Positions 45,325-57,176 of a stretch of 64,000 bases of DNA are shown here, piece by piece; the stretch's first letter is position 1, and each line of letters begins with the position of its first letter. The stretch spans positions 8,790,001-8,854,000 of the forward strand of contig OZ021729.1 in NCBI GenBank assembly GCA_963978545.1, in the 5' to 3' direction. The stretch is from Linyphia triangularis (lineage: Eukaryota > Arthropoda > Arachnida > Araneae > Linyphiidae). The position numbers and the translations under genes are program-made. The notes under the pieces were generated by a model, which ran no database searches, had not been told where the DNA came from, and was given only the letters and a program-made list of their open reading frames with translations.

Positions 45325-45990
45325 CGAAGTCCTAATACTAAACTCCAACTTAACTTGACATCACTAGACGATAGATCTTCACCGTACTCATAGGCAATTA
45401 ATCCATTTTAGCGGAGTGAAGGCATAATTATCGCCAAACCTTATAGCCTTTTTTTCTCTGCAGGGTTGTGGTTTGGCGAACATTATGCTTTCACGCAGCC
45501 AAAATGGATTAAATACCTATGAGCACTGTGACGTTCTACCGTCTAGTGATGTCAAGTTAAGTTGAAGTTTAGTTTAGTAAGGATCATTTCTGTCTTATAA
45601 TCATTTAATCTTCTATCCCAGTTCATTTAGAAGCTACTTAGTACAAAACCTTGAAATGTGGTGAGTAGGTACGAAAATGATCACTTAATGATATGATACA
45701 ACTCGTTTTCAGTTAATCTCTATCAATCATAAATGAAAATTAAAAAATCAAAAGATTATTTCAGGTAGCACCACTGCATAGGTATTGACGTAAAGATTTC
45801 AAGTATAAAATAAATTATAGTAAACGCTTTTTTTTTTTTTTTTTTTATTTATGTCATTTCATTAAGTGATCATTGTCGTATTTACTCACCAAATCCCAAG
45901 GTTTTATAGAAAGTAATTTCTAAACGCATTGGGCTAGCTGGGAGATTGTAACATAGCGAGTATAGGGAATAATCTTTACTATGACTTCCT
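45325..45990 (+). mobile_element. Family A MITE with a foldback element in its left end
   Basis: GAAGTCCTA (45325) is separated by the foldback element from GTAAGGATCATTTCTG. The arm, centre (with a T tract near 45832) and right arm then follow, ending GGGAATAATCTTTACTATGA then CTTCCTCTTCAGG. The right end shows that the family terminus is GAAGAGGAAGTC-like. Confidence 0.85.
45335..45577. mobile_element. Foldback (palindromic) MITE, ~240 bp
   Basis: TAAACTCCAACTTAACTTGA, CATCACTAGACG and ATCCATTTTAGC on the left are mirrored on the right by CGTCTAGTGATGTCAAGTTA and GTTGAAGTTTAG with few mismatches. The arms are about 115 bp, leaving a short loop. It splits the terminus of the family A copy, so it is the younger insertion. 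Confidence 0.85.
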
Positions 45991-46240
45991 CTTCAGGGCC
46001 GGCCGTTTTACAACCAACTGGCGCTCCAACCTCCCTCCATCCATCCGCACAACTCTTTCTTCTTCTTCTTCAGATGGGGGGTCACAGGGAAGGTCGTCAT
46101 CTTCTTCCGCGTAAAAAAGAAGGGAAAGGACCACCCCGTACCAGGAGACGCGTGTTTACCGAAATCTGTCTGCACAGTGGCATCTGTTCCCTCTTCTCTG
46201 CCTCATGATACACATGGCCACTGGAAACAGAGAGATTGTA
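45991..46240. other. GC-richer segment, no exon proven
   Basis: A TTCTTCTTCTTCAG|ATGGGG acceptor-like site at about 46073 opens a 43-codon frame (GGHREGRHLLPRKKEG...). That frame is phase 0, while the known exon ends in phase 1, and no domain is recognised. Left as unassigned. Confidence 0.3.
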
Positions 46241-47960
46241 TCTGGGTGTTGTTCCTCCTTGGGTCAAAAAAAATGAGGGGCCACGTTTCGAGATGTTTTG
46301 CATAGTTTGTGGTTTGACCAAAGACACTGGTCGTAATTGTATTTTGACTGCTCAGTTCGTATCGTGCATTGCGATATGCGGGCATGAAGAAATATTTTGT
46401 GTTATGCTTATGATGCATATTGGGAAGGAATGCTGGGTGCTTTTTCTGGGTCAAATAAAGAGGCCCTGTTTGAGATTCTTTGCATAGTTTGACTAAGTAA
46501 GTGATGGCTGTTTGATGTGTTAAACTATAAATGGATTTGGGTATTTGCATTTTAACGTGTCTACTTTTAGAGAATATTGTAGTATTCTTATACAAATAAA
46601 TAAAATGTATTGCAGTCATGTAAAAATTATTGTTGATCCTTGGTCAAATAAAGAGGCCCTCTTCTGAAATGCTTTGCATAGTTTGAGAGTGGGCGATTGA
46701 CAGTGTATTAAAGTTATACTGCCGAGTTCGTACCGTACATTACGATATGCGTGTACTTTACATTTTGGGAAGGAATGCTGGGTGCTTTTTCTGGGTCAAA
46801 TAATGGGGCACTGCTTGATATGCTTGCATAGTTTGACAAAGTGAATGGTAACTGTTTGAACTGGTATTTGTAATTTAACTGGTCTGCTCTTATTGGATAT
46901 TGCAATATTGGGATAAAAATAAATGTATTGTAATCATTTAACCCTTTGCACTCCATTGGATGCCAAACCACGAGAGGACCATTAGGTGTGATGCGGAAAT
47001 TCGATGCAAGGCCAATGACTGTGTTTAGTTTCTATGAAGCAAATTCATAAACACCAGCCGAACCTAAAATGTCTCGAGTTGCTGATTCCTCCGCACGAAA
47101 AAGGCCTGGAGTGGAAAGGGTTAAAAATTACTGTTGATCTTTGGTAAAAAAAAAACTCTCCTTATAAAATGTTATTTGTAGTTTGAGAATGGGCAGGTGA
47201 CAAGTGTATTTGGATATTTGCATTTCGGCTTAGTTGTTTTTTGAACACTGAAATATTCAATGTAAAAATATTTTATGTCACAGTTACCAAGGATAGGTAC
47301 TGTTAGGAAATGAATATTCTTCCCCTGCGTTGATTTAGGAAATCTCGTTTGAGAAGCTTTGCCTATTTTGATGGTACAATGTATAAATCGATTTGTAAAT
47401 TTGTATTTTAACTGGTCAACTCTTATCAGATACTGCAATATTCTGATACAAATAAATATTTTATACTGCTGTCATGTAAAAATTATTCTTGGTCCTTGGT
47501 CAAATAAAGAAGCCGTCGTCTGAAATACTTTGCACAGTTTGAGAGTGGGCACAGTGTAATTGGGTATTTTTTATTTCGGTACAGTTCTTATTGGACATTG
47601 AAATATTCAATGTAAAAATATTTTATATTATCGTAACTAAGGATTGATATGGTTAGGTGAAATGCTGGATATTGTTCTCCTGAGTTGATTTAGGAGGTCC
47701 CGTTTGAGATGTTTTTGCCTATTTTGACAAGTATAATGAGTAGCAGACTGAATTTTTGAAAGCTTCAATTTAGACTACTTAGTGCTCTGTTCTTATTAAA
47801 AATTGCAAATTTATGAAACTTAATTTTCGTACTTAACAAATTTTGTACTGTTTCTAAAGATAGTTATTGTGAGCAGTGAGTTATAAGTTTTTCTTGTACA
47901 AATTAAGAAACCTCGTTTTAAGAAGGTTTGCATATTTTGACGAATCAGACTAAACTGTGA
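46240..47960. repeat. Decayed ~190-bp tandem array with an alternating dimer pattern
   Basis: Recurring blocks are GGTCAAATAAAGAGGCCCT, CTTTGCATAGTTTGA and GGGAAGGAATGCTGGGTGC. The GGTCAAA-like block appears near 46262, 46449, 46642, 46794, 47146, 47311, 47498, 47685 and 47905. Most spacings are 150-220 bp; the long gap contains the piggyBac-like MITE. Units are strongly diverged. Several short frames cross the array but none is conserved between units. Confidence 0.8.
46938..47124. mobile_element. piggyBac-like MITE (179 bp) with TTAA duplication
   Basis: Spans 46942-47120, begins CCCTTTGCACTCCA and ends TGGAGTGGAAAGGG, an imperfect TIR. TTAA lies at 46938-46941 and 47121-47124. Removing it restores the array sequence seen in sister units (CATGTAAAAATTATTGTTGA). 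TTAA targets with CCC/GGG ends are the piggyBac hallmark. Confidence 0.9.
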
Positions 47961-48095
47961 ATTTTAGAACAAAAAGAAATGAAAAGTTTTGATGCCTCAT
48001 TGAACACCATTCAGATTTTTTTCTGTAATGTACAGAAATGCTAGTAGTTTAAGAGTATATTCTGTCAGGAAGGAGGTGTGGGGGGGGGGGAGGAA

Positions 48096-48275
48096 GTTGG
48101 CTGGTTGTTTTCAGATTATCTGGCGCCGTCAGCAACACGAGGGCTATAATGCGCCGAAACATTCGTCATTAGACCAGCCAACATACATTTACAAACACCC
48201 ATGCCTAACACGGGACTCGAACCCGCAACCTCGCGGTCTAGAAGCTAGCACGCTAACCACTATACCGTTTGGTCG
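48096..48275 (-). mobile_element. tRNA-derived SINE (S1), full length
   Basis: Minus strand. The head (48275 downward) CGACCAAACGGTATAGTG, with TTAGCGTGCTAGC and GGTTGCGGGTTCGAGTCCCG, and the S1 body ending CAACCAGCCAAC. No convincing target duplication is visible beside the adjacent G-rich run. Its short reading frame is not coding. Confidence 0.9.
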
Positions 48276-48339
48276 CGAAACAAGATCTGGAAAATAATGT
48301 CTGTGTTAGAAGCCTGTGTCAGCTTCAAATGAAATAAAA

Positions 48340-48410
48340 TGAACTATCCCTAAATGTGTTTGAACTATCCCTAAATGTGTTTGAACTATCCCTAAAATTT
48401 TAAGAATTAT
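48340..48410. repeat. 22-bp short tandem repeat, about three copies
   Basis: TGAACTATCCCTAAATGTGT T repeats, then decays (GAATTATCCC, GAAACTACCCC). Confidence 0.85.
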
Positions 48411-49458
48411 CCCAAAAATGTTCCTGAAATTTTTGAAACTACCCCTAAAATTCCTATCTTTTTTCTTTTTTTTTTTTTAAACTTACTGCACCCCTTGCAA
48501 TTCCCAATGTATCCCCTGAATTTTAGTTGTGACTTTTACATCCCATTTATACATAACCATTCTTTTTCAAACACATCTTATAACCCACTTGATGTTTAAT
48601 TTTTTTTAATAACTATATCTTGCCGAAATATAAAGCCACCTACGAAGATGTACCGCATAAAAACGTAAACTATCTCCAGAAACAAACAAGCCTTTATCGC
48701 GTTTAACTTTCTCTCCTGTTAACAAGTTGATATTAGATTGACGTCGTTCAAAATTATCTTTCTCAATCTAATTGAATACACTTAAAGTACACGAAACTTC
48801 CACGTGTAGTTTCTGAACGCATGATCTAATTTATCTTTAAAGATTAACATAAGAATATTGAGTACAAATAAGTACATTAGAATAATACAAATTACAATTT
48901 GTTAGGACTTTTAATCAATCCTAACTCGTTGGTCAGACTTGAGAACTAGTTTATAAATTGATGTTTTTCTTGAAATCATTGTTGTTAGCTTTTAATTGTT
49001 TCTGCTTTCTTTCTTTGCAAAAACACGGGGCGGTCCTAAAAAGCAGACACTGCTTAGGTCAGGCTGTAGCTTGTAGAAATAAACTTTGTAAACTTTTGGT
49101 TTCTTCATGAAACTTTGAAGAGGAACCTACCAGTTCATATTGAGGTGATTCGAAAAATGAAATAATTTTTTTTATATATTAGGATAAATAATATATAATT
49201 TAATTAGGATATATATATATATATATAAAGTGAAAAAAGAATTGAAAACTATGAATAAAATATTGTATAAATCATCGCAAATGATGCTTCAAGTAAGACG
49301 ACAACTATGTGACTTATAACATATACAATTTAGGCTCCCCCCACCCCATTCCCTATTTGTAGACTACCACTGTAAATATCGGAACTATTTTGCTGTTGTA
49401 CTTCAATTTTATTTTTGGTTAACAACTATTAAATGTAAGAATAACATTATTGCATGCT
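48411..49458. other. AT-rich sequence, nothing recognised
   Basis: Contains (TA)n near 49207. No gene or element recognised. Confidence 0.5.
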
Positions 49459-50045
49459 CTTCCTTTAGACGGGTACCAGATAAAAACCACCAAATTTGAA
49501 GCGATAACTCATCGAAAATAACAGTTTGCAATAGGAATTATAAATGCTTTGTAGGTTGTTACCTTCAAAGCATTAATAATTCTTATAACAAACAGTTGTA
49601 AAGTTGCTATAGCAACCCTATAACAAACCGCTGTAAAGTTGCTATAGCAAACCTATAACAAGCCTTAAACATTTAGGCTTGATGATACATTTAGGTGTCA
49701 TTTAAACGTAAACACATTTAGGTTTGACAACAACTGGTACCCGTCTAACGGAAGAATACCTATTATTGTAAGGAATTTATCTGTTTTATTTATTTTTAAA
49801 ATTTAGTATTACATAATGAATTTGGAAAGTATCACAGACCGTTGTAAAGTTGCTATAACAACCCTATAATAAACCGCAAACATTTAGGCTTGATGATACA
49901 CTTAGATGTCATTTAAAAGTAAGCACATTTAGGCTTGGCAACAACTGGTACCAGTCTAACAGAAGAGTACCTATATTATTGTAAGAATTCATCTGTTTAA
50001 TTTATTTTTTAAATTTAGTATTACATTATGAATTCGGAAAGTATC
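49459..50045. repeat. Small TIR repeat plus partial direct duplication
   Basis: TTAGACGGGTACCAG near 49465 is inverted at CTGGTACCCGTCTAA near 49734. Inside, AAATGCTTTG and CAAAGCATT form a hairpin. The segment GTAAAGTTGCTATAGCAA ... TTTAGGCTTGATGATACA ... ACAACTGGTACC ... CTAACGGAAGA is repeated at about 49845-50040. Looks like a MITE that was partly duplicated in tandem. Confidence 0.7.
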
Positions 50046-50942
50046 ACAAATCCGAATAAGCAGTCGAAAAGTTTTATATTAAATCATCATACTATTAATA
50101 GCTTTCTCAGTAAAAAAAGTTATTATTAGTTTACAAAATAAACTCCCTATACAAACTATTTTTCTAATTGGGGAATATAAAAAAAGAGTCTTTGATGCAC
50201 TTTTTCCTATCTTTAAATAACCTCTCTTTCTCCTCACATTTTGTATCCCACATTATTACAGAATTTTTGTTTATCTGTAGTGTATAAATTGTGTATTTTC
50301 ATGAATCTATATTCAGCCATTTAAGCTTCCAAACACAAATTACAAACTGACAACAAAAAATTTAAGTTTTTTATTATCATTATAAATTTATTATTATTTC
50401 TGTGTACTACATCATATTTGTCATTTTTTAATTTAATAAATTTATTTTATCAAAAATGTAAACAAAAAATATGTTTTAATTTTAAAATCAAAACGCAGAT
50501 TTTAATATTTAAAAGAAGCATTTTATTTTTCATTATGTAAAGATAAATCTTTTAATATTCCGACATTTACAATGCTTGCATTATTTAAGTGGGAATGCTA
50601 TTTTAATAAAGATGGCTATAGTTAATTTTTGAACTAATTAAGTTAAGTATTTTTAAAATATGATATATGAAGCCAAAACTTTTTTTTCCAAAGTTTAATC
50701 ACTTCAGAATTTGAATCGCAAAATGGACTTTCAAAATTACGGAAGTCATACTCCAATGAGTAAATTAATGAACGTTGTGTTTTTTAACATAACTTTAAAT
50801 TTTTGAATATAACTATTGTAAAAATTTACGAAGTTACATACTGTGATAATGTATATAAATATTTTATTTGTGAACAATTTGTTTTAAGATTCTGCTTATA
50901 CCTTTAAGTATAAATACAAGCACTGAAAGTTAAAATTAAAAG

Positions 50943-50984
<42 letters not shown>

Positions 50985-52525
50985 TTTACAGTTAGCTATT
51001 AAAAAAAATCTCACTAAGCATAACAAATATTGATTTTAGTATCTGACTTTAGGGATAATTCTGTAAATTTGTAATTCTTTTCTGATCTCTGAATTTAACT
51101 TCTAACTATATCAATACTCTTATTTATAAATGCATTTACGAAATAGATTTTTCAAAATATGGATGGTTTTTCTGTACTTGCCCAAGTTGATACTTGTATT
51201 AAATTTCAAGCTTGTGTATACAATGAAAATGAGACGCTTGGATTTTCCTGTTTTGGAAAGTTTCGACCCTTTAAAATCGATAATCCTTCGAAAAATATAA
51301 CCATTTAAAATTGATTTCGAAACAGTTTACTTTTTCTATGCTTGTCCTTGTTGACATTTGTACCAAATTTCAGAGTTACGATTATATGGGAAGTGAGAGA
51401 ATTAGTGATAAGTCAGTGAATGAGGGCTTTTCACATAACAAATATAATTAGGACAATTACGTCTATTATTTTTAATTATTAGTTTGATAAGCGAATTTCC
51501 TTTGCATTTGATAAAAATTTAATAACTAAAATTTGCTTATGAATTCATTTTATAATGCATTTTAAATTACATTACATAATGCAATTTCTATTTATAAATA
51601 TAAAACCTTTTTAGTGAATATATTTTCAGCTAATTGCAAATTCAAATTTATATTTCTAGAGAGTAAATTTTTTTAGGTAAATTTAGTTACTGCAGTTAAT
51701 ATAGCTCAATTTCTTATAATCCACGAATCCTATAAAAACTTTATTCACACATAAATTTGAATATAATTATGTTTGTCATTTTTTCTTGTTAGTAATTTGT
51801 TCATGCTTTCAAAACACAATTGTTGTTTACATATTACCATTGTTCTTCGTGCTTTTTTTTTCTTTTTTTTTTTTTTTTGTCACTGATCCTTCTTATTTTG
51901 CATTGTAGAATTTTTCACGCATCTGATTCACTTTAATAACTGCACTGAAAGCTCATATCGTGGATAGAGCATTCAATTATTCTTATTTTTCATTGTCATT
52001 CATTGTCTTTATTTTAAAATTTATTAATAATACAGCACTTAATTCTATCTAGTGATGCACTACAATAAGTGTTCCTTGTCTAAGATAAACATTTAATTAT
52101 TCTTTTCCTATATCTTCCATACCCCTGTTCCAAATTTATAAACAAAATAAATATTTAATCTTCCTTATCCATATGAGATAAAAGCGTTATTTATAATATT
52201 TTTATAAATCACTTATTCTTTTGAAATATAAAAAGACCGATTATATTAGACGAATTGAATGTTAATGGGCGCAGTTTGAGGTTAAATATACAAAACCATG
52301 CACAAAAGATAATCTTAATATAGAAATGTAACCATCATTTAATTTTAGTGTTTTTCTTCAAATAAATATACTGTGAAAGTTAAGAACAAATTTAAGTGGT
52401 GATATTTGAGGAAAAAAGAAAGTAATATATAAGGTGATACTTTTAGCTTAAGTATTATTTCTTTAAAAAATTGGGTCAAACCTTCGTTTTTATTGAAGTC
52501 TTACTGTAGAAATTTATTTATTTGT

Positions 52526-52580
<55 letters not shown>

Positions 52581-52979
52581 TTTTCGAATTTAATAATTTC
52601 ATCTGCATTGTATAATTATATAGAAATTGAATTGAATTATAGTAACTTCACTGTTATTATATCTAGTGCACAACAAATTGAATTAGACTATTAGAACTGA
52701 CACGGTTCGGTTAACATGTAAGTTATGCTCAAGACCAAGCAAATTTAATTTGAAGATGTAAACACCAATTTCTTTCCTCTTCAATGTGTAAAAATTTTCG
52801 GAGGAACCAACGAAAAAAAAAACTTCTTCAGTTCTAAATCAACATGGGCTTAATGCTTTGTATGTTATCCATTGTCCCGAAATTAAATTCAGTAGATAAT
52901 ATACCAAATATATCAAAAAATTATTTACGATCAAAACTAAAGTTAGTACCTTTTCACTTTATAGACAGCTATATACTTA
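50046..52979. other. AT-rich sequence; T tracts and a TTTA microsatellite
   Basis: The longest T run of the window (about 38) starts near 50945. (TTTA)n spans about 52505-52581, roughly 19 units. No gene, RNA or bounded element recognised. Confidence 0.6.
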
Positions 52980-53632
52980 ACTAGGGGTGTGGAACATCGC
53001 ACAATTTTCAATTATATTATAAAACTGACATTGATTGATGTTATTTACCATTTTTATGTTTTCATCATTCATTTTTTTAAAAACATGGCTAGTTTGAAGG
53101 TATTTTTGGCTATAACTCTTACATAAGCCTTTCTTTTAAGTGAAACAGAGGAGAGGAGAAAAACAGTCGTTATTGAGCATCGTCTGAAGTCTTCTTGAAC
53201 ACTCAGGAGAAGAGAACTATATGTTAAAGACATTAATTTTTAAATTTTATATGCCTTTATAGCTTTTTTAAGGGAATTTCGGAGGTGGGAGTGTTTAGAA
53301 CACCTTAAAAAGCCTTACCGCAGCGATTTGGATCAAAATCTTTAGAGCCGTTTTTTAACAATTACTGAAAAACATGATTTCTTCAATCGCAACTTCCTTA
53401 TGCGCATGCGCAATTTAGACGAAAACCTTAATGACACGCTCGATCACCAAATTTGAACATCGTAGGTGAATTTGTTCGGGAGTTATGCTAACCACGTGCA
53501 CACAAACAGACATTTTTTATAGGCCACTTTTTTAAAGTCAGGATGTTCCAAAACACGGAAAAATGAAAGAAAAAAAAATCCTCGTAAAGTATAGTTTTGT
53601 TACCCTGTGTTAACATGTGGATAATTGAAAGT
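52980..53632 (+). repeat. Dispersed repeat family C, longest plus-strand copy
   Basis: From CTAGGGGTGTGGAACATCGC to GTTAACATGTGGATAATTGA, with GGGAATTTCGGAGG, GAGCCGTTTTTTAACAATTA, TGCGCATGCGCAATT and CAGGATGTTCCAAAACACGG. No terminal repeat or frame identified. Confidence 0.8.
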
Positions 53633-54369
53633 AAAAAGTTATAAAAAAGTTTATTTCATTAAGAAATTATTGATTACATTTGATAAGAAAATTAAGTGGA
53701 AATGTGTGCATTACTAAAAATACCATAAAGTTTTAACACCTTCAGCTAAAGTTTAAAAAAAAAAAAAAAATCACTTATTTATTCTTTCAAATTCAGGAAT
53801 TTCAGCTCTCATTAAATGATAATCAAATAAAATGCTTTATTGTTGTCACATCAAGCAAGAATTCCTCAGTTTTTAATCAATAAGGCGAAAATATAGCTTT
53901 AGATCAGTGATAATCTATCCTTACCGCAAGTAGAAAAATAAGCCACGTACTTTTTTCTGTGACCCTAATATTCACTGGAGTGCATGTTTTTTAGGATAAA
54001 ATTATCGCTTGCTAAAAGGGGGATGGGGAGGGTGCTCTGCTGTTTGTCAAACCCCTTTACGGAGAATATACCGAACGAATTCTCAGAATCGAAACTCCCA
54101 CAAATGGGTTCGGAATGGTGGTGATAAAAAGTACACCACGATAACTGTCTCGATCCTATTTTTTTCTTCTATTTTTTCTTTTTTATCTTTTAAAGAAGCA
54201 ATGTTCTTTTTACGCTTGTTTTGTGGAGAGGGAATGCTATTCACACTCTATAACTGATAGAGGGAAAATTGGGGACATGTAAACTTGGCCTCTAACGACT
54301 GTGTTGGCGAAAGGCGCGAAATGTTGTTCCAAAAAGTTTTCATTTTCTGCTTTCGTAAATGCGAAGTAG
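53633..54369. other. No gene recognised
   Basis: The segment 53998-54360 is less AT-rich and non-repetitive. Its 82-residue frame has no motif. Confidence 0.4.
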
Positions 54370-55045
54370 TAGTAACTATTACTTGTTCTGTTGTTATCAT
54401 TATTATTTATTGTTGTTGTTGTTAGTGTTAGTATTGATTATTGTTGTTAGTGTTATTATTTATTATCATTTTCCTTAATATTATTTTTTCATTATTTATT
54501 ATTATTTTATCATTGATATTATTATTATTACTATTTCATTATTTGCTATTATTTTTTCATTATTATTTTTTGATACATTTAAAAATAATAATAATTGTTA
54601 TTGTTTTAATATTATTATATTATTAATATTATTAAAACAATAATTATTATTAATATTATTATTATTATTTCATTAGTTGCTGTTACTTTACCATTATTAT
54701 TATTTCATTAGTTGCTGTTATTTTACCATTATTATTATTTTTGTCCTTATTTACTATTATTTTACCATTATTATTTTTGTCCTTATTTACTATTATTTTA
54801 TCATTATTTTTCTATGATTATTATTTTAATGTTATTATTTTATGAATATTATCATTATTAATAATAAGTATTATTATTTTTATGTTATTATTTTATTAAT
54901 ATTATTAAAATATTCATAATTATGATTATTATTTTAGTTATTAAATTTATTATTATAGTAACAATAATTATTATTATTTTAATGTTGTTATTTTATTGAT
55001 ACTAATAATAATAATAGTTATTATTATTATTATTATTTGTTATCA
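54370..55045. repeat. ATT/TTA-rich low-complexity block
   Basis: About 680 bp of impure (ATT)n with occasional GTT and CATT interruptions and larger internal duplications (e.g. ATTAGTTGCTGTTA). The leucine/isoleucine-rich frame inside is an artefact of composition. Confidence 0.95.
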
Positions 55046-55529
55046 CTTCCACTATTAGGGGCTTCAAACCTATTCGCTGACTTTCGTCAATGTTTCACAG
55101 ATAGAGAATGCAACGATTTCGTGAAGAACTTTTAAGTCTATTACCTTATATTCAAAACATTATAATTAGCACTGAATGCTGTAAAGATACTGCAACGTGT
55201 AACTTGCATCATCTGAAATGTTATCTAATTGGGTTTTCTCCCATTAGAGACGCAAATGGTCCCCCCTTGCAATACCGGGTATTGTAAACACAATGTAATT
55301 ACCCCGTTCCTGAACACTATAGCTTCGCCCTCATAACAATTCCACAAAAAATATCAAATTTTGTCTAACATTTTCTCTACCCTATGTAGTACGACTAAAT
55401 AGGGAATAAATGAAAGCACTTGTTCTCTCAGACTACAGTGTAACTAAATACACTATCTACCAATAAGTAGTTGGGCACCTGTGATAAAAGAGATAAACAC
55501 AATTTATCCATATTCAATAGGTGGTAGAG

Positions 55530-56540
55530 CCTCCACCTGTGGCAATGTCAGACTTAATCCTCCGGGGTATGCTTTCCACGAGTGTTTGGATGATGGACAG
55601 TGGTATTTTCCTCCACTAGGCTTGGAGAAGACTTGCTAGTTCTTTCACCGATTTTGGAAGGTTGCTGCACCTCTTAATTCGGAGATCCAACTCGTCCCAG
55701 AGGTGTTCTATAGGATTCAAGTCTGGACTCTGGGCAGGCCAGTCCAGTCGGTTCACCCCGTTGTCTTCATACCAATCCATGGTGGACCTCGCAACATGAC
55801 GAGTGGCGTTGTCATCCTGGAAGTAACATGAGCAGGTCAGTCCAGTCGATTCACTTCACCCCGTTGTCATCATACCAATTCACGGTGGACCTCGCAACAT
55901 GACGAGTGGCGTTGTCATCCTGGAAGTAACATGAGCAGGTCAGTCCAGTCGATTCACTTCACCCCGTTGTCATCATACCAATTCACGGTGGACCTCGCGA
56001 CGTAACAAGTAGAGTTGTCATCCTGGAAGTGACATGGGCAGGTCAGTCCAGTCGATTCACTTCACCCCGTTGTCATCATACCAATTCACGTTGGACCTCG
56101 CGACGTAACAAGTAGCGTTGTCATCCTGGAAGTAACATGAGCAGGTCAGTCCAGTCGATTCACTTCACCCCGTTGTCATCATACCAATTCACGGTGGACC
56201 TCGCAACATGACGAGTGGCGTTGTCATCCTGGAAGTAACATGAGCAGGTCAGTCTAGTCGATTCACTTCACCCCGTTGTTATCATACCAATTCACGGTGG
56301 ACCTCTCAGCATGACAAGTAGCGTTGTCATCCTGGAAGTGACATGGCATGGGCAGGTCAGTCCAGTCGATTCACTTCACCCCGTTGTCATCATACCAATT
56401 CACGGTGGACCTCACAACATGACAAGTAGCGTTGTCATCCTGGAAGTAACAATGATTCAACCGGTGAAATTGCCACAGCGTAGGAAGCACATTGTTGTCT
56501 AGAATAGGGGAATCGGCGTTGAGCCTACCATGAATTGGGA
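55530..56540 (-). pseudogene. Tc1-like transposase remnant
   Basis: On the minus strand the order is LIPIHGRLNADSPILDNNVL, PTLWQFHR, then (after the tandem expansion) YFQDDNATRHVARSTMDWYE, DNGVNRLDWPAQSPDLNPIE, HLWDELDLRIKRCSNLPKS, and KSDIATGGGSTTY before the stop. QDDN holds the second and SPDLNPIEHLWDEL the third catalytic-site signature of Tc1 enzymes. One in-frame stop occurs after SLLQA. The first catalytic Asp region and the paired helix-turn-helix are missing. Seven copies of the QDDN-coding segment, each 103 bp and so out of frame with the next, destroy the protein. Confidence 0.9.
55733..56452. repeat. ~103-bp tandem repeat of transposase-coding DNA, seven units
   Basis: The GGCAGG/AGCAGGTCAG block recurs at 55733, 55831, 55934, 56037, 56140, 56243 and 56351. 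Five of the six spacings are 103 or 108 bp; the first is 98. Each unit contains CACCCCGTTGTCATCATACC and GTTGTCATCCTGGAAGTAAC. Copies are very similar, so the expansion is recent relative to the element. Confidence 0.95.
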
Positions 56541-56616
56541 TTAAAGGTGACTTAGATAAGGACCCCAGGTATCCTCATTTGGATGGGTGTCCAAATACTT
56601 ATTGGTAGATAGTGTA

Positions 56617-57125
56617 CTAATACCTTGTGCCAACTTGGAAAGTACAAGGCGCAGTGAATAACGAAAAAAGTAAAAGTAAGATAGTTTGAAAAAAATTCAA
56701 ACGTCATGAAGTTTATGAAAGGTCGCATTAGAAAATACATAACTTGGTAAAAGGCTGACTTGGAAGAGCTTGGTAAAAAGCTACAGAACTACATCTAACC
56801 AAATGTTAATGCTGCCATCTGTTGCAGCGTAAATGAACTTTATTTACTGCACCGAATGCATTTATCTTAGGGGAAACAATAAAAAACTAGTGAATAAATT
56901 CGAGGAATGTAAGAAAATGCATTTTATTTTAAGAATTCCGAAATGGGAAAATTATACAAAATTTTTTAAGAGAAAGACTTACTGTTTGAGAAATATTGTT
57001 GGAGAGCACAGAGCAAAAGTTACATTTAGGAACTGTAAAATAGTTTTAGGGATATTATTATACAAATAATATTTCAAATGAAAATATGATCACAAATTGC
57101 GTCAAGAAAAGCAGAAAAAAATTAT
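56617..57125. other. No gene recognised
   Basis: Short frames only; the 78-residue frame at 56833-57069 has no known motif. Confidence 0.4.
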
Positions 57126-57129
57126 ATCC

Positions 57130-57170
57130 TTTTGGGGCATTGGGCCCCAACTTGTCATGATCGGGCCCTG
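57130..57170. mobile_element. Isolated end of the 23.1-kb hAT-like family
   Basis: CATTGGGCCCCAACTTGTCA and TGATCGGGCCCTG match the right end of the element at 23108-23742. Only one end is seen. Confidence 0.6.
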
Positions 57171-57176
57171 TATGTT

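Larger units (their letters stand above)
55449..56616 (-). mobile_element. Tc1-like transposon, internally deleted, with an internal minisatellite
   Basis: Spans 55451-56614 between TA dinucleotides. CACTATCTACCAATAAGTA at the left is matched by the inverse at the right (TACTTATTGGTAGATAGTG). The transposase C-terminal half lies on the minus strand. Its 5' half, including the DNA-binding domain, has been deleted, so the right TIR lies close to the PIHGRLNADSP-encoding region. Confidence 0.92.

Noticed and set aside
46073..46208. Second exon of the secreted protein gene after the TTCTTCTTCAG acceptor
   Set aside because: The reading frame would need phase 0 whereas the known exon ends in phase 1; phase 1 hits a stop within 15 codons, and no domain is seen.
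48028..48297. Reading frame with RDSNPQPRGLEAST
   Set aside because: This is the antisense translation of the S1 SINE head and recurs at each copy; it is not a protein gene.
54441..54626. Leucine/isoleucine-rich membrane-like frame
   Set aside because: It is a direct translation of the ATT/TTA low-complexity block.
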